A stretch of 64,000 nucleotides of DNA. Source: Salvia splendens (taxonomy: Eukaryota > Streptophyta > Magnoliopsida > Lamiales > Lamiaceae). Positions 46,112 to 57,708 of the stretch are shown piece after piece (within the stretch, counting starts at the first letter, position 1; every line of letters starts with the position of its first letter). The DNA is taken from the NCBI RefSeq assembly GCF_004379255.2, contig NC_056035.1, positions 21,142,502 to 21,206,501 of the forward strand, read 5' to 3'. Below the pieces are notes generated by a model, which did no database searches, was not told the DNA's origin, and saw only the letters and a list, made by a program, of their open reading frames with translations. The position numbers and the translations under genes were made by a program.

Positions 46112-46292
46112 CAATGCTATTTCAGACATTTTTGTCATGATCAATGTAAGAATATGAAATGAGAAAAAAAAAAAAACTAAACAAAACAAAGAATTAGAAA
46201 TTTCTCCAAACTTCCTTGAAATATTACCATGTCCAAAGGTCGACCAAATGGACATAAATTGGCACACTTTTCGACTTTCAATAGCATTCATG

Positions 46293-46399
46293 TTTACCCA
46301 CATTCATTATGTATAGTTTTCCATGTTTTGGTTATGATTTATACATTCAACTTTACCCACATTCATTATAAATAGTTTTCCATGTTTTGGTTATGATTT
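46293..46399. repeat. 59-base tandem duplication downstream of AVT1
   Basis: A 48-base segment beginning 'tttacccacattcattat' is repeated at 46293-46340 and 46352-46399 with two differences. It lies 180 bases after the stop codon, perhaps in the 3' UTR. Confidence 0.75.
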
Positions 46400-46855
46400 T
46401 TAATCAGCAGTATCTCGTATATGAAGGCATAATATCTAATCAACACGACTTTTTTTATTGTTATAATGTTAATAATAGTATTAATTTTAAATTTGAATAT
46501 TGTAGATAAATTATTTTACTACAAAATCTAGATGTCAACATAGGATTGTTGGCCGTGGAATTTGATTCTCTTTCAGTCATTCTTTTTTTACAAGTGAGGC
46601 TGTCGGAACTCGATTCCCATACCTCATCCGGTCTCACACCAATTCTTTGCCCATTCCATATTCAACAAAACATGTGCTCACACGTGCACTTAATTTTTTT
46701 TAAAGAAATAATCATCAAAGGTCCTAATCCTCCTCTTTCCATTTTGTTCCACTTTTTGACATGTTCATACATTTCTTATTTATTGTCAATTTTCTTTTTT
46801 TTTCTTTCCATAAATATTCTCTCACATTCTCCCAATTCATTTCACTCATATTTTA

Positions 46856-47124
46856 CTACTTTCTTCGTTCATATAAATTGGTCATTTAAGTTGAGACGTG
46901 TTTTAAAGTGTAATTGATAAAATAAAAGAAAAATATTACCATAAATAGATATAAACTATTTATATGAGATGGACAAAAAATGTAATAGGATCTATTTCTA
47001 TAAAACAAACAAAATAATATTATACAACTAATACATTTCACTAATTTTTTCTAACTCACTTTCTTTTATAATTCTTTAAAATCGTGCTCAACACAAACTG
47101 GATTAAAAATGGGGATGGAGGGAG
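46856..47124. mobile_element. Stowaway-like MITE
   Basis: Starts 'ctactttcttcgttcatata' and ends 'ggggatggagggag', with TA on both sides. The surrounding 46400-47500 is AT-rich with no gene seen. Confidence 0.65.
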
Positions 47125-47781
47125 TACTCAGTAGCAGACTAGCAGCTTCCTTTCGTGTGACTACTATTACATCATTTATGAACAGTAAAACTACAATGAA
47201 CTCTTATGTATCTCAAATCAAGTAGTAGTACTACAAAACAACATATTTAAAAATGTCATTAATCACTCATCATTCCACTTTATTTGTCAGTAATTCCCTT
47301 TTTTCTTTTAAATCTGACCGTTGATTGTACAAACAGAGAGAAATATCATTAAGAAACTGACAAAATTTCTCTACTTATATAACTCTATTTACCTAATTCA
47401 AAGGTGATTTTATGAGAAAAAGAAGCAGTTAATGCCCCCACAGTATTCACCTAACTGTCAATGGTACAAGTAAGTATTAAAAATTAGTAGAGCTGGCAAA
47501 GCCTTGTTCTAAAACGAGTCAAAAAAATCACCAACACTAAGGTAGGAAGAATAGCAACCGTGAATATCTGTAGCATAGGAATCAAATCAAGGAGTGGCTC
47601 CAACCAAAGATTGATCCGTTCCGTTCCTGTGTCGTTTTCAACCTCAGTAACTCCAAAACGTTGTCGTTTCCCTCGTCTCCCCGATCCGTTAAAGATTCAA
47701 TCCAATCCCATCCCATCCCATTTAGATATCTCTCCACTCTCTCAATTCTTCAATTCCCTCAAATTTTAAAAATTTTCCTAG

Positions 47782-47947
47782 ATGAGGAAGATCCACATTC
47801 TCCTCTTGTCTCTCTTCGTATCACTATCACTATCAGTATCAGCAACGCAATTCTCGGTTCCGAAAACGAAGCTCGCTAACAAAATCCTGGTTCTACCGTT
47901 GAAAACACAAAGCAAGCTGCCCTTCACACACAACGTGACGCTAACCA
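47782..47947 (+). pseudogene. 5' fragment of a PCS1-like aspartic protease gene, cut off by a retrotransposon
   Basis: The open frame starts with a clear signal peptide (MRKIHILLLSLFVSLSLSVSA). It then reads ILVLPLKTQ and LPFTHNVTLTI, the segment that in plant A1 aspartic proteases of the PCS1 type comes just before SLTVGTPPQ and the first catalytic DTG. After about codon 56 the homology stops and DNA resembling the middle of an Athila LTR begins; the frame ends 18-19 bases of codons later at a stop near 47980. Both catalytic aspartates are missing. The promoter and first exon appear intact, so a short secreted peptide could still be made. The remainder of the gene is not in the window and might lie beyond 64 kb. 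Confidence 0.7.
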
Positions 47948-49481
47948 TTGAAAACACAAAGCAATCAGACATCAACACTTAGGAATACCTTGCAGACAAC
48001 TAGATCTAGCTAATCTAGGCATAATGAAACACGATAGCAATGAAAAGATGAATAAAAACCAACTTCCATATTATAGCGTTTGGATCTTAACACGATACTT
48101 CAAAAACAACAAGAGAATTAGTTTCAACAGTAGATCCAACGAGATAGAACGAAATACAAAGTTAACTAAGAAAGCAAATAAAGATTGTTTTGCCACTCGG
48201 GCGATGAAACAGTATTCTTGCGACTACTACGGCTGGAGGAGTTGACGGTGAACTATCCCCGGTGAAATTCTGAGGTCTTCAAGTGATCATGACTGGTGGC
48301 GAGGAACGAGAGGTGTGGAGCTAGCGTCCGTTTCGGAACTAGGACTTCCGAGATCGGTTTCTAAGTGTGCCTTCTAAAAATGAGTAGTCTCTCTTCATTC
48401 TTCATGTGACTTTCTATTTATAGGATGGCTTGCCCCAAAATTAGGGTTGTTCTTCACTGTGCATTGTCGATTTTTCCCCCTTAAAATAGTTGGTCGTCTA
48501 CTATCAATCATCTCCTCTCTATCTCGAGCCTTTGGGCATGCATCCTGGTCAGTATTGCATCCTTCTGACGTCCTTTTTCACTTGAGCCTCCTGATTCCTT
48601 TCCTGCTGACTTATACCCTTTCCTGCACACTTACGCAACTTTTCTTGCAGAATATGCACGTTAAGCTCATCATACTAACCAGTAACAAAGGCCTAGAATA
48701 CGACTTATCAAAATGCTCACACTTAACACATGCTTATCCTCAAGCGTGGAGGATAAAACTAAAAAGTAATAAGTCGGATTCTAGCTTGGTTACTCCCTTA
48801 ACTGACCCTAAAAAAACTAAGAATAAAAAGACTCTAACGACCTAAAAACTATTGGCGCAAATGAAAAGAAACACTAAAAAGGAAAAGAAAAACACATACG
48901 AGAAAAACATAGAAAACACATTAAAACACACTGAACATGCTATATTTTCAACCATCCCTCCCCTTGGGGTCGAGTGCAATCCGGCCTTAAGCAGCCTTAA
49001 ACTTCTGCCGCACCCTTTTTTCTTCCTAGCTAGTATATCCGCTCGTCAAGATTACCCAAACTCTCGGCCCAACACTAGATTCGCTCAGTCACTCATTCCT
49101 CACCAGGGATGTTAGGACTGCTTCTCTCAACACGCTGGACCACAAATGCTTCAGACTTAGATCTCATGAGTAGCTCCTAAGGATCTTTACAGGTTTGTAA
49201 CGGGGCTGTGGGCTTGTAATGTCTTGGGGTGGATGTTCCTAAGGCTCTAAGGTTCAAAACTAAACTACTTTTTTCTGATTTGGGGGAGCTATGTGTACTT
49301 GGACGCTTGGGTGGGTGACCTTCCTTGGCTTGATCTTCTTCAATTAAATTTCTTCAACTGGTCAATAGGCTTCTTGGTGGCTTTGCCACTTATTTGATTT
49401 CTTCCTTCCTTCTTCTTTTAGGGGCCGAATGTTTTTCTCGCCGTTTTTTTTTTCTATCTCTTTTTGGGAACCAAGTATTTT
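47948..49481 (-). mobile_element. Athila remnant (Athila-3): truncated LTR plus 3' region
   Basis: 47948-48718 matches the promoter-side half of the Athila LTR read on the minus strand. It shares 'aactagatct', 'gaaagcaaataaagattg' and the terminal 'gaatacgacttatca'. 48719-49481 matches the Athila 3' untranslated region, including 'cacatgcttatcctcaagcg', 'catccctccccttggg' and one altered palindrome at 49377-49389. It is cut at 49481 by the next element. The LTR half next to the protease gene is missing, so a deletion accompanied or followed insertion. Confidence 0.75.
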
Positions 49482-49976
49482 TGATATGGATCCATGTAAT
49501 TCATGATCCATTAACCCAAGGAAAAACCCAATAATAGATGCTTGATCAAATATTTTTGGTGTAGTTGAATTTCAATTTATCAAATTAAACAAAGACAAAT
49601 CATAGATCCAACAAGAACTAATGAATCTAAGATGAAACAAGAAGGATTAACATTGGATAGCGTGGAAATTGGAATACAAAATCATTGATGAAGTAAGCTA
49701 AGACAGTTACAACATAACTAACATGCATTCATGGCTAGATCTTCAAGGCAACCACAATCCTCAAAGCATACCTCTACTTGATCCATACTTCACTAGAAAT
49801 TGATGAACCAAGAAACCTAAATCTAGGAATTTAGATGAAAACCTTCTTCAAGAGTAACAAATCTCTCAAGTATATGATTTCAGCAAAAAACTAAGGAATA
49901 AAATAGGAAAAGGGGTATTTATAGTTTAGGCCCAAATCCCAAGAAAAAGGCCCACACAATCTATTCGGCGTCACTC
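49482..49976 (-). repeat. 3' LTR of chromovirus-2 (inner boundary uncertain)
   Basis: Matches 55892-56220 up to about 49835. A TATA box on the minus strand lies at 49917-49924 (tatttata on plus), so U3 lies to its right. The inner end cannot be set because the other LTR is cut before that point; it may reach past 50000. Confidence 0.7.
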
Positions 49977-50244
49977 TACCCGACCGAGTGGGTATTAGGG
50001 TGTTAAATCACCCAGCCGGGTGAAAGCTCCTGGACCCGCCCTGCCTTCCGTGAGTCACCCGACCGGGTGGAATAAGTGACCCCAAAAGTCACTGGAATGC
50101 TCTGACCCTTTCATGCCTTCGACGATGCACCCGGTCGGGTGGCAACATGGTTACCCCCCCGGGTAAGAAAGTTTGGTTGCAGCTCCTCCAGAGAGTTGTA
50201 CCCGGCCGGGTGGTTTGGTGCGACAAATCCCACCAGGTCGGGTG
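49977..50244. repeat. Cluster of CACCCGnCCGGGTG palindromes
   Basis: Seven near-palindromes of 14-16 bases at 49977-49992, 50009-50022, 50056-50070, 50128-50142, 50152-50165, 50199-50213 and 50229-50244. The best are cacccgaccgggtgg, cacccggtcgggtgg and tacccggccgggtgg. They lie between the end of recognisable pol and the LTR TATA box, so in or next to U3. Confidence 0.75.
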
Positions 50245-50904
50245 AATGCTTCCTCCTTCAAATTTTAGCAAGTTCCTCATCGCGGGCTCCCCGTTCTTTA
50301 TGGACTCCTCCAGCATGGCCTTTTGCACAAAAGTAGAGAGCCTCTCCCGTAGTTGCCTCGCCATGGACCTCGTCTTGGGCCCTCCACGTGGGGTCGTATC
50401 ATCCTCCCCTTCTTGGAAAGGATTTGTCCTCAAATCTGTACTCCCTACAAAATCAAACTGGCTCAAGTCAGCCACATTGAAAGTGCAACTCACGTTATAC
50501 TCACCGGGTAAGTCGATCACATAAGCATTATCATTGACGCGCTCCAACACAAGATGGGGACCATCTCCTCTCGGCGCAAGTTTCCCCTTGGTCTTGTCAG
50601 GAAAACGTATCTTCCTAAAGTGTACCTACACCCAATCCCCGGGTTGGAAGATAACTTTCTTGCGCCCCTTATTCACTTGTCGGGCTACTTGCTCACCCTT
50701 CCGACGGATCCGCTCTTGTACTTGAACGTGCAAATCCTTCATAAATTGAGCCTTCCCTGCACCACATACATCCAACAAATATGGCAAAGGTAAGACTACC
50801 GTGGACAAGTCCAACGGGGTAAGAGGATTAAAACCATATACAACTTCAAAAGGGGATAGAGAAGTAGTAGATTCGCATGGTCCTATTATAGGCAAACTCA
50901 GCAA
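50089..50904 (-). pseudogene. Chromovirus-2 integrase C-terminal region
   Basis: 50904-50626 carries the end of the core (TTSLSPFEVVYGFNPLTPLD) and the start of the tail (VIFQPGDWV). 50550-50089 carries LERVNDNAYVIDLPGEYNVS and FNVADLSQFDFVG, then GPKTRSMARQL, after which family-like sequence ends at about 50330. The rest of the frame crosses the palindrome cluster and is probably not genuine coding sequence. Confidence 0.75.
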
Positions 50905-50936
50905 TGGGTAAGCACTCCTCCCAAGAAGTCATATTC

Positions 50937-51983
50937 TCAAAAAATAAGAGCACGAAGGAGAGCACCTAAGGACCGGTTAACTACTTCTGTTTGACCATCC
51001 GTTTGGGAGTGGGCGGTAGTAGAAAAGAGAAGCTTAGTGTCCAACATACCCCAAAGAGTCTTCCAAAAGAAACTCAAAAACTTGACATCCCGATCACCCA
51101 CAATTGTATTTGGAATCCCATGTAGTTTGATTGCCTCCCTAAAGAACAAATTGACCATAAATTTAGCATCATTTGTCTTCCTACATGGAATAAAATGAGC
51201 CATCTTAGAAAATCTATCCACCACTACATAAATGCTATCATTCTTCCTAGAAGACATGGGGAGACCGAACACAAAATTCATGGATATATCTACCCAAGGG
51301 TGTGTATGTGGAGGAAAAGGAGTGTAAAGCCAAAAGTTATTAGACTTAGGCTTAGCTTGCTTACGCTCTATGCATTGTCCACAAAATCTCTCAACATGTT
51401 TCTTCATGCAAGGCCAAAAGAAGTGCTCACTTAAAATATCAAAAGTTTTCAACACTCCAGAATGTCCCATCAAACCACCAAAATGAGATTCCTTAATCAA
51501 CAAGTCACGAAGAGAACAAATATGGATGCAAAGTTTGTTCTCCGTATACAAATATCCATCCAATCTATAGTACTTATCAAAGGAACCTTTTTCACAAGCT
51601 TCATACATAGTGGCAAAGTCATGATCATGCTCATACAAATCTTTAAGAAAATCAAAGCCAACATACTTGGAAGCACACATGGCAAGCAATTGTTTCCTCA
51701 AGCACATAGCATGGTTCTCATTCAAATTATTGGCAAGTAAAAGGTTATAAGGCTTCCTAGAAAGAGCATCGGTACCCTTCTTATACTTGATCAAAAAAGA
51801 AAAAGTTTCTAGAAAAGCACTCCACTTAGCATGCCTCTTATCAAGCTTATGTTGTCCCCCTAGAAACTTAATGGACTCATGGTCGGTATGAATTACAAAC
51901 TCCCTATGCATGAGATAGTGTTGCCAATTCTCAAGACACCTCACAATGGCATACAACTCTTTATCATAGGTAGGATAGTTCAA
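50937..51983 (-). pseudogene. Chromovirus-2 RNase H end and integrase core
   Basis: A 348-codon open frame. RNase H ends with [19 protein letters not shown] and [12 protein letters not shown]. The integrase finger follows ([30 protein letters not shown]) and then the DDE core: D in [12 protein letters not shown] in [10 protein letters not shown] in [14 protein letters not shown]. The frame ends at a stop just after RALI. All three catalytic acids are present. Confidence 0.88.
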
Positions 51984-52001
51984 TTGGGTTTGGCCAAGCT
52001 T

Positions 52002-53197
52002 CTAGGAAAAATAAGCTATGAGTTTCCCTTCTTGCATGAGCACACCACCAATTCCTACCCCACTAGCATCACACTCCAACTCAAAGGTTTTCTCAAAGTT
52101 GGGAATGGCTAACAAAGGAGCATGGGTAAGGTCGTTTTTCAAGATGTTAAAGGCTTTCTCTTGCTCCTCTCCCCACTTAAACTCTACATTCTTCTTCACA
52201 AGGTGATTTAAAGGGGAGGCCGTAGTAGAAAAATCCCTCACAAACCTCCTATAGAAGCTTGCTAGGCCATGGAAAGATCTAATGTCACTCACATTCTTGC
52301 GTGTAGGCCACTACCTAATCGCCTTCACTTTCTCCTCGTCTACCTTCACACCATCCATTCCCACAACAAACCCAAGGAACACAACCTCATCAACACAAAA
52401 AGTGCATTTAGGGAACTTGGCATACAAAGCATGCATCCTCAACACTTCAAGCACATTCCTAAGATGACATGCATGCTCATCCACACTTTTACTATAAATC
52501 AAGATATCATCAAAATACACAACCACAAATTTTCCAATAGAGGGATGAAGCACATGGTTCATTAAACGCATGAAACTAGAAGGGACATTAGTCAACCCAA
52601 AAGGCATAACAAGCCATTCATACAAGCCAAATTTGTTTTAAAAACCGATTTTCCATTCATCTCATTCTTTCATGCAAATTTGGTGATATCCACTTGCCAA
52701 ATCAATTTTAGAAAAACAAGTAGAACCACATAGATCTTCAAGCATGTTATCTAGCCTAGGTATATGGTGTCTATACTTAATAGTGATCTTATTGATGGCT
52801 CTACAATCAACACACATTCTCCAAGTTCCATCCTTCTTAGGCACCAAAATAATGGGTACAACATAAGGTGAAAGGGATTCTCGGATCAAACTTTTGGCAA
52901 GGAGTCCCTCGACTTGCCTTTGAAGCTCATGAGTTTCCTTTGGGTTCGTCTTGTATGCCGCCCGGTTGGGAAGAGAGGACCCTGACATGAAATCAATTTG
53001 GTGTTCATCCCTCGCATGGGTGGGAGCTCGTTGGGAAGCTCATCCGAGAAGACATCTTTAAAACCTTGCAAAACACTTTCAATCACCAAAGGACAAGGGT
53101 TAGTGTTAGCATTTAAACATAAATCATTCCGGACCATGAGAAGAATGGTTGAACGGCTTTTTAGAGCCCACCCAAGTTCGGAAGTCCTAGCTATCAA
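52002..53197 (-). pseudogene. Chromovirus-2 reverse transcriptase and RNase H start
   Basis: 53197-52662 carries the RT entry (LLAKSLIRESLSPYVVPIIL, VPKKDGTWRMCVDCRAIN, FSKIDLASGYHQI). 52625-52311 carries [17 protein letters not shown] and the catalytic [11 protein letters not shown]. 52292-52002 carries FHGLASFYRRFVRDFS and ECDASGVGIGGVLMQ of RNase H. Stops separate the blocks. Confidence 0.88.
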
Positions 53198-55140
53198 GCA
53201 ATCTTTTCCCCCCGTGCTTGAGATTTTAATTTTTTTGGTATTTTGGACTTGCTCTCACCACCCCCACTCTCACTTGGCTTTTTTTTTATCTCACCCACAC
53301 TTACTATCCTTTTCTCTCTATCCCTTTCCCTTTGTAAGTATTGGTGTGCCTCAAATACATCCTTAGGCAAGAGAGGCTTCAACCCAACCTTCAACCCATT
53401 GAGCATGTAGAAATATTCATTAGTGTACCCATTTTTGTAGACCTTCCTATCAAATTCCCAAGGCCTTCGCAATAAGACGTGGCAAGCCATCATGGGTATC
53501 ACATCACACAACACTTCATCTTCAAATACTCCATTCTTCAAGGGTACAAGGCTTTAAGTGGTCACCTTCAACTCCCCAGGTTCCCCCAACCATTGAAGTT
53601 TATAGGGCCTAGGATGTTTGATGGCTTCCCAACTTAGCCCCAATTGCTCACTCACAACATTGGCACAACTTCCCCCATCAATGATCACCAAACAAGTTTT
53701 ATCCCCCACCTTGAAATTCATGTGGAAGATATTGCACCATTGCTCCTTATGCTCCTCAAGCTCTTGTTGCACATGGAGCATCCTAAGCACTACTAGCGTC
53801 TGCACATCCTGATTATCCTCATCCCCACTACAATAAGACATGCAGGGATCCACACTAGCCTCCACACCCTCCTCTACCCACTCATCCTCATCTTCACTAT
53901 ACACGCTACCATCTTGCCCAATAACCATCACACGTTGGTTTGGGCACTCACACCCATAATTACCATAACCCTTACACTTAAAACATTGTATCTTTTTATC
54001 GCTCGAGGAAGCGTGAGCTTTGGAGACTTGAGGGCTAGGAGTAGGCTTGCGAGTTAGGGAAGCTCTCCATCTTTTTAGTAGGGGTGCTCCACTTGGTATC
54101 TTTGCCTTGCTAAGAGCCACCTCCTTGCCTTGCCTCTCGAAGGTCTCGGAAAAACTAAGCACTTCCCCCAAAGATATGCCGCTCAACGCCTCAATTTGCA
54201 GTTTATGCTTTAAGGTAGTGTTGAGACCATGGATGAAACGGTCTTGAGTAGCCTCCTCCGACTCATTCACTCTTATCTTGTTCATCGAGGAGAGAAGTTC
54301 ATAATAATAATCCATCATACTCATTGATCCTTGCCTTTGGTCTTGAAGCTCCCCTCTAAGCCTAAGGTAGTAGGACTTTGGCACAAATGACTCCTTCATG
54401 ATCCTACACAACCCCTCCCAAGAGAGAACTTCTCCCAACCTAGCTAGCCTCCTCTTCCTCATTACATCATTCCACCAAGTATTAGCAAAGCCCCTAAACT
54501 CCGCCAATGCAATCTTCACCTTGTCTCCCTCGGAAAAATTATGGAGGGAGAAAACTTTATCCACTTGAGATTCCCACTCCAAGTAGGCTCTGGGATCAAA
54601 TTTGCCATGGAATTCAGGTAGGTTGTGCTTCAAGGTCTTGGAAGGGTCATCAAATTGAGGTCTGATCTCCTCACCATGGTATCTATCTCTTCTAAATCTA
54701 TCTCCATACGGTTCCATACCCTCATAGTGATTTCCTCCCCCAAAACGACCATTCCCCCTGTTTCCTCCTTCAAATCGCCTATTGGCTCCATTAGCCCCCC
54801 CAAACCGCCCATTCTCCATGTGGTTAACCCTATCTCTAACATTCTCCCCTTGACATCCCTCATATATCTCATCTTCCACAATCTCCTCCGAGACCGCATT
54901 TGGCATAGCATTACCCATAGGAGTGGAAGGTCTCATCCTCCGTTCTTCTTTCAAGGCATTGATCTCCTCGAATAGGGTGTTTTGGATGGCTCTTATGCGA
55001 CCTTCGGACCCTTTGAGATCCGACATCATTTGATCCACTAAGTTCACTAGGTCCCCCTCGGGTGTAGGATGGTTCAAGTTTGCTTCCTCCCCTTCCGCAC
55101 TTGTCCTCGCCATTTTGTTGGACCGGGTGCGAGGAGGCAT
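53194..55140 (-). pseudogene. Chromovirus-2 gag-protease with one in-frame stop
   Basis: 55140-53554 is 528 codons. It holds a Gly/Asn/Arg-rich stretch (GRFGGANGANRRFEGG), the gag core (LPEFHGKFDPRAYLEWE, FRGFANTWWNDVM), a knuckle CFKCKGYGNYGCECPN and the protease start with DGGSCANVV. In the knuckle the usual histidine is asparagine and an extra cysteine is present, so zinc binding is doubtful. After a single stop at about 53551 the same frame continues to 53194 with the protease end (DVIPMMACHVLLRRPWEFDR). Confidence 0.85.
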
Positions 55141-55891
55141 ATATTAAATTCCTGCAATAAGACAAACACTAAGGACTAGCCCAAGTGTGGTTAGTGAAAA
55201 ATAAATAAAATAAATTTTAAGAAGGTGGCCTTAACCAAGATGTCCCAACCTCCTCCCCCAAAAGTCACTCCCCGATATCACTCGGAAGAAGGTTTAGACT
55301 ATAGTAATAGGTGGTTTCACTCACACTCGCAATTCCAATTCCGAGGTTTAGGTATACCCCTTGGCAAACAAGAATCAAGAAGACATAACGCATAAACACA
55401 TATTAGCAAGTTGCAAGTAGGTTCAATGCCTTAAGCAAACACACACAAGCCATATATGAAAGCTGGAAATGTAATAAACATGGATTGAGCTTTAGGAATT
55501 GTTTTTGTATGGTTCCCCAACCCCAAAACGTCTGGAAATTTGTGTATAGCTTCACTTTAGAGTGTATTTCAAGGATAAAATAGCCCCAACAAGTCAGATT
55601 TTGATATAGGGTATGATTTTTCACTTTTTCTCCAACTATGCAAAAACATGGCACATGTATTCAATCGATCAGATCCATAGGCAAACAAAGGTATTTTTGG
55701 CTTATGTTTTGTAGGCACGTAGCTAACATATCAAGGTAACTTCATAGAAAATTTCAGCTCAATCCAACAACAATAGGTCAATCCGATTAGCAATGACATA
55801 TAGGCTAAAACAAGGAAACACAAAGGCTAAAAGAAAAATCAAAGAAACAATAGATCAAACACCTAGTGGGTGCTAGGCTCTAGATACCAAA
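55141..55891 (-). other. Chromovirus-2 leader and primer-binding site
   Basis: Untranslated leader. At 55876-55890 the minus strand reads TTGGTATCTAGAGCC, close to the initiator tRNA-Met site TGGTATCAGAGCC, next to the 5' LTR. No frame of interest lies in the rest. Confidence 0.65.
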
Positions 55892-56220
55892 TGATATGGA
55901 TCCATGTAATTCATGATCCATTAACCCAAGGAAAAACTCAATAATAGATGCTTGATCAAATATTTTTGGTCAAGTAGATTATCAATTTATCAAATTAAAC
56001 AAAGGCAAATCATAGATCCAACAAGAACTAATGAATCTAAGATGAAACAAGAAGGATTAACATTGGATAGTGCGGAAATTGGAATACAAAGTCATTGATG
56101 AAGTAAGCTAAGACACTTACAACATAACTAACATGCATTCATGGCTAGATCTTCAAGGCAACCACAATCCTCAAAGCATACCTCTACTTGATCCACAAGG
56201 AATTGATGAACCAAGCAACC
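55892..56220 (-). repeat. Part of the 5' LTR of chromovirus-2
   Basis: 329 bases matching 49482 to about 49835, cut at 56220 by the end of Athila-2. The remainder should lie beyond the right edge of the window, after the other end of Athila-2. Confidence 0.85.
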
Positions 56221-57708
56221 TGATAGGTGCAGGTTTTCGTCAGATGTCGTTAAAGCAAGGATGTATCCTACTGATTAGGATGGAAACCCCAGCTATGCCT
56301 GAACCTGGTATCAATAATTCCTCAACCCACTTCTACTGACTAGTATAGTGGATGTAAGGGTCGAATCCCACAGAGATGAATGCGCTTTGGAAATTGTGGT
56401 GATATTCTGGAAGGGTTGGTTAGCTACCACGCTTGGGTTGAGATTCTACCTAGACAAGAATTAAAGATGGTACTCTACTGACTAGGAGGGGTGAAAGATG
56501 ATCGACATGTAGCTGTGTACGTGAGAGTATGGAACATTATGTTTCAGAAATTATGTGGGAGGTACGGGGTTACTATAAAAGGCGAAACGGCATATCAGAG
56601 AATAAGTGGAAGTTAGGTGACTAGGCTGACAGATCTGTAGGGTACCAGCAGAAAAAGTAGAGAAAAGTAAAGGACAAAAGCAAAAAGTAACTTAAAAAGT
56701 AAAAGTGGTCCCAAATTTGGATGTGGACATTGTCTTCTCCAACAAGTATGAACTCAAATCAAACAACTCAGATTCCATGAACGAGAATTTCAGGTTAACA
56801 AACTCCACAAGAACAAATCTACAATCTAAACTCCAAATCAGAAGATTAAACTAACGAAACTGAAATTACGCTTACTGGGTGACATGCAAGGTGACAGAAA
56901 TCACGTAAACTAGGCTTTCACACTTAACCATTTCAGATCTAAAATCTAACAGCTATCTAAACTCATGAACTCAGATCTATCAATTCGGAAGTGAAAACAT
57001 GCTCGCAACACTTGAAAATTACCGTAACAACTAGATCTAAGCTATCTAGGTAGAAAGAAACAGAATCAAACAGGAAGCGATGCACAAAAATGACTTCATA
57101 TCATAAAAACGTTTGGATCACAACTAAGACTTCAAAGCCAGCAAATATCATAAAAGTAACCGATCCAACGTAAGAAAACAAAGTGCGATTAACTAAGAAA
57201 GCAAATAAAGATTGTGTTGCCACTCCGGGCGATGGAACTGCTATCACTACGCAACAAACTGGCTGGAACGAAGGACGGTGGATCTTCGGCAGACTGATGG
57301 AACTATGGTGACCATGACTGTGGCGAGAAATAAGAAGATGTAGGACAATGCTGTAGGAACTGATCTACCGAGAGAGAATTCTAACTAAGTGTGAAGGTTG
57401 ATGATCGATGGCTTCCTTTTATAGGGAGGCCTACCCTTGATTTTTAGGGTAGACTCTATTCGTGAAATGACCCTTTTGCCCTTACTTGTGGCTGATCTTC
57501 CCAACAATCCTTCTTCTCCATCTCGAGCCTTTTTGGCATGCCTACTGGTCAGTATAGCAACATTCTGATGCCCTTTTCACCTGAGTTATCCAATACCTTT
57601 CCTTCTGACTGGAACCCTTTCCCTGCACACTTTAGCAACTGTTTTGCAGATATAATCCAATTATGCACATATACTGACCAGTAACCAAGGCTAGAATACG
57701 ACTTATCA
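56221..57708 (-). repeat. 3' LTR of Athila-2
   Basis: 1488 bases. The TATA box on the minus strand is at 57416-57423 (cttttata on plus), in the context shared with Athila-1 (ggcctccctataaaagg). Also shared are 'gtgggattcgacccttac' and 'actagtcagtag'. Confidence 0.88.

Larger units (their letters stand above)
49482..56220 (-). mobile_element. Ty3/gypsy retrotransposon (chromovirus-2), nested and interrupted
   Basis: A minus-strand element with its 3' LTR starting at 49482 and its 5' LTR at 55892-56220. Both begin on the plus strand 'tgatatggatccatgtaatt' and stay alike for about 330 bases. Between them lie gag, protease, RT, RNase H and integrase in the usual order. It is inserted in Athila-3 DNA at 49481, and its 5' LTR is cut at 56220 by Athila-2. 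Stops and small shifts interrupt the coding region. The integrase tail (FNVADLSQFD, RTNPFQEGEDD) is typical of chromovirus-like plant elements, but I see no chromodomain. Confidence 0.88.

Noticed and set aside
48852..49115. 87-codon frame in the Athila-3 remnant
   Set aside because: Lies in Athila untranslated DNA; the same region in the other copies is not open.
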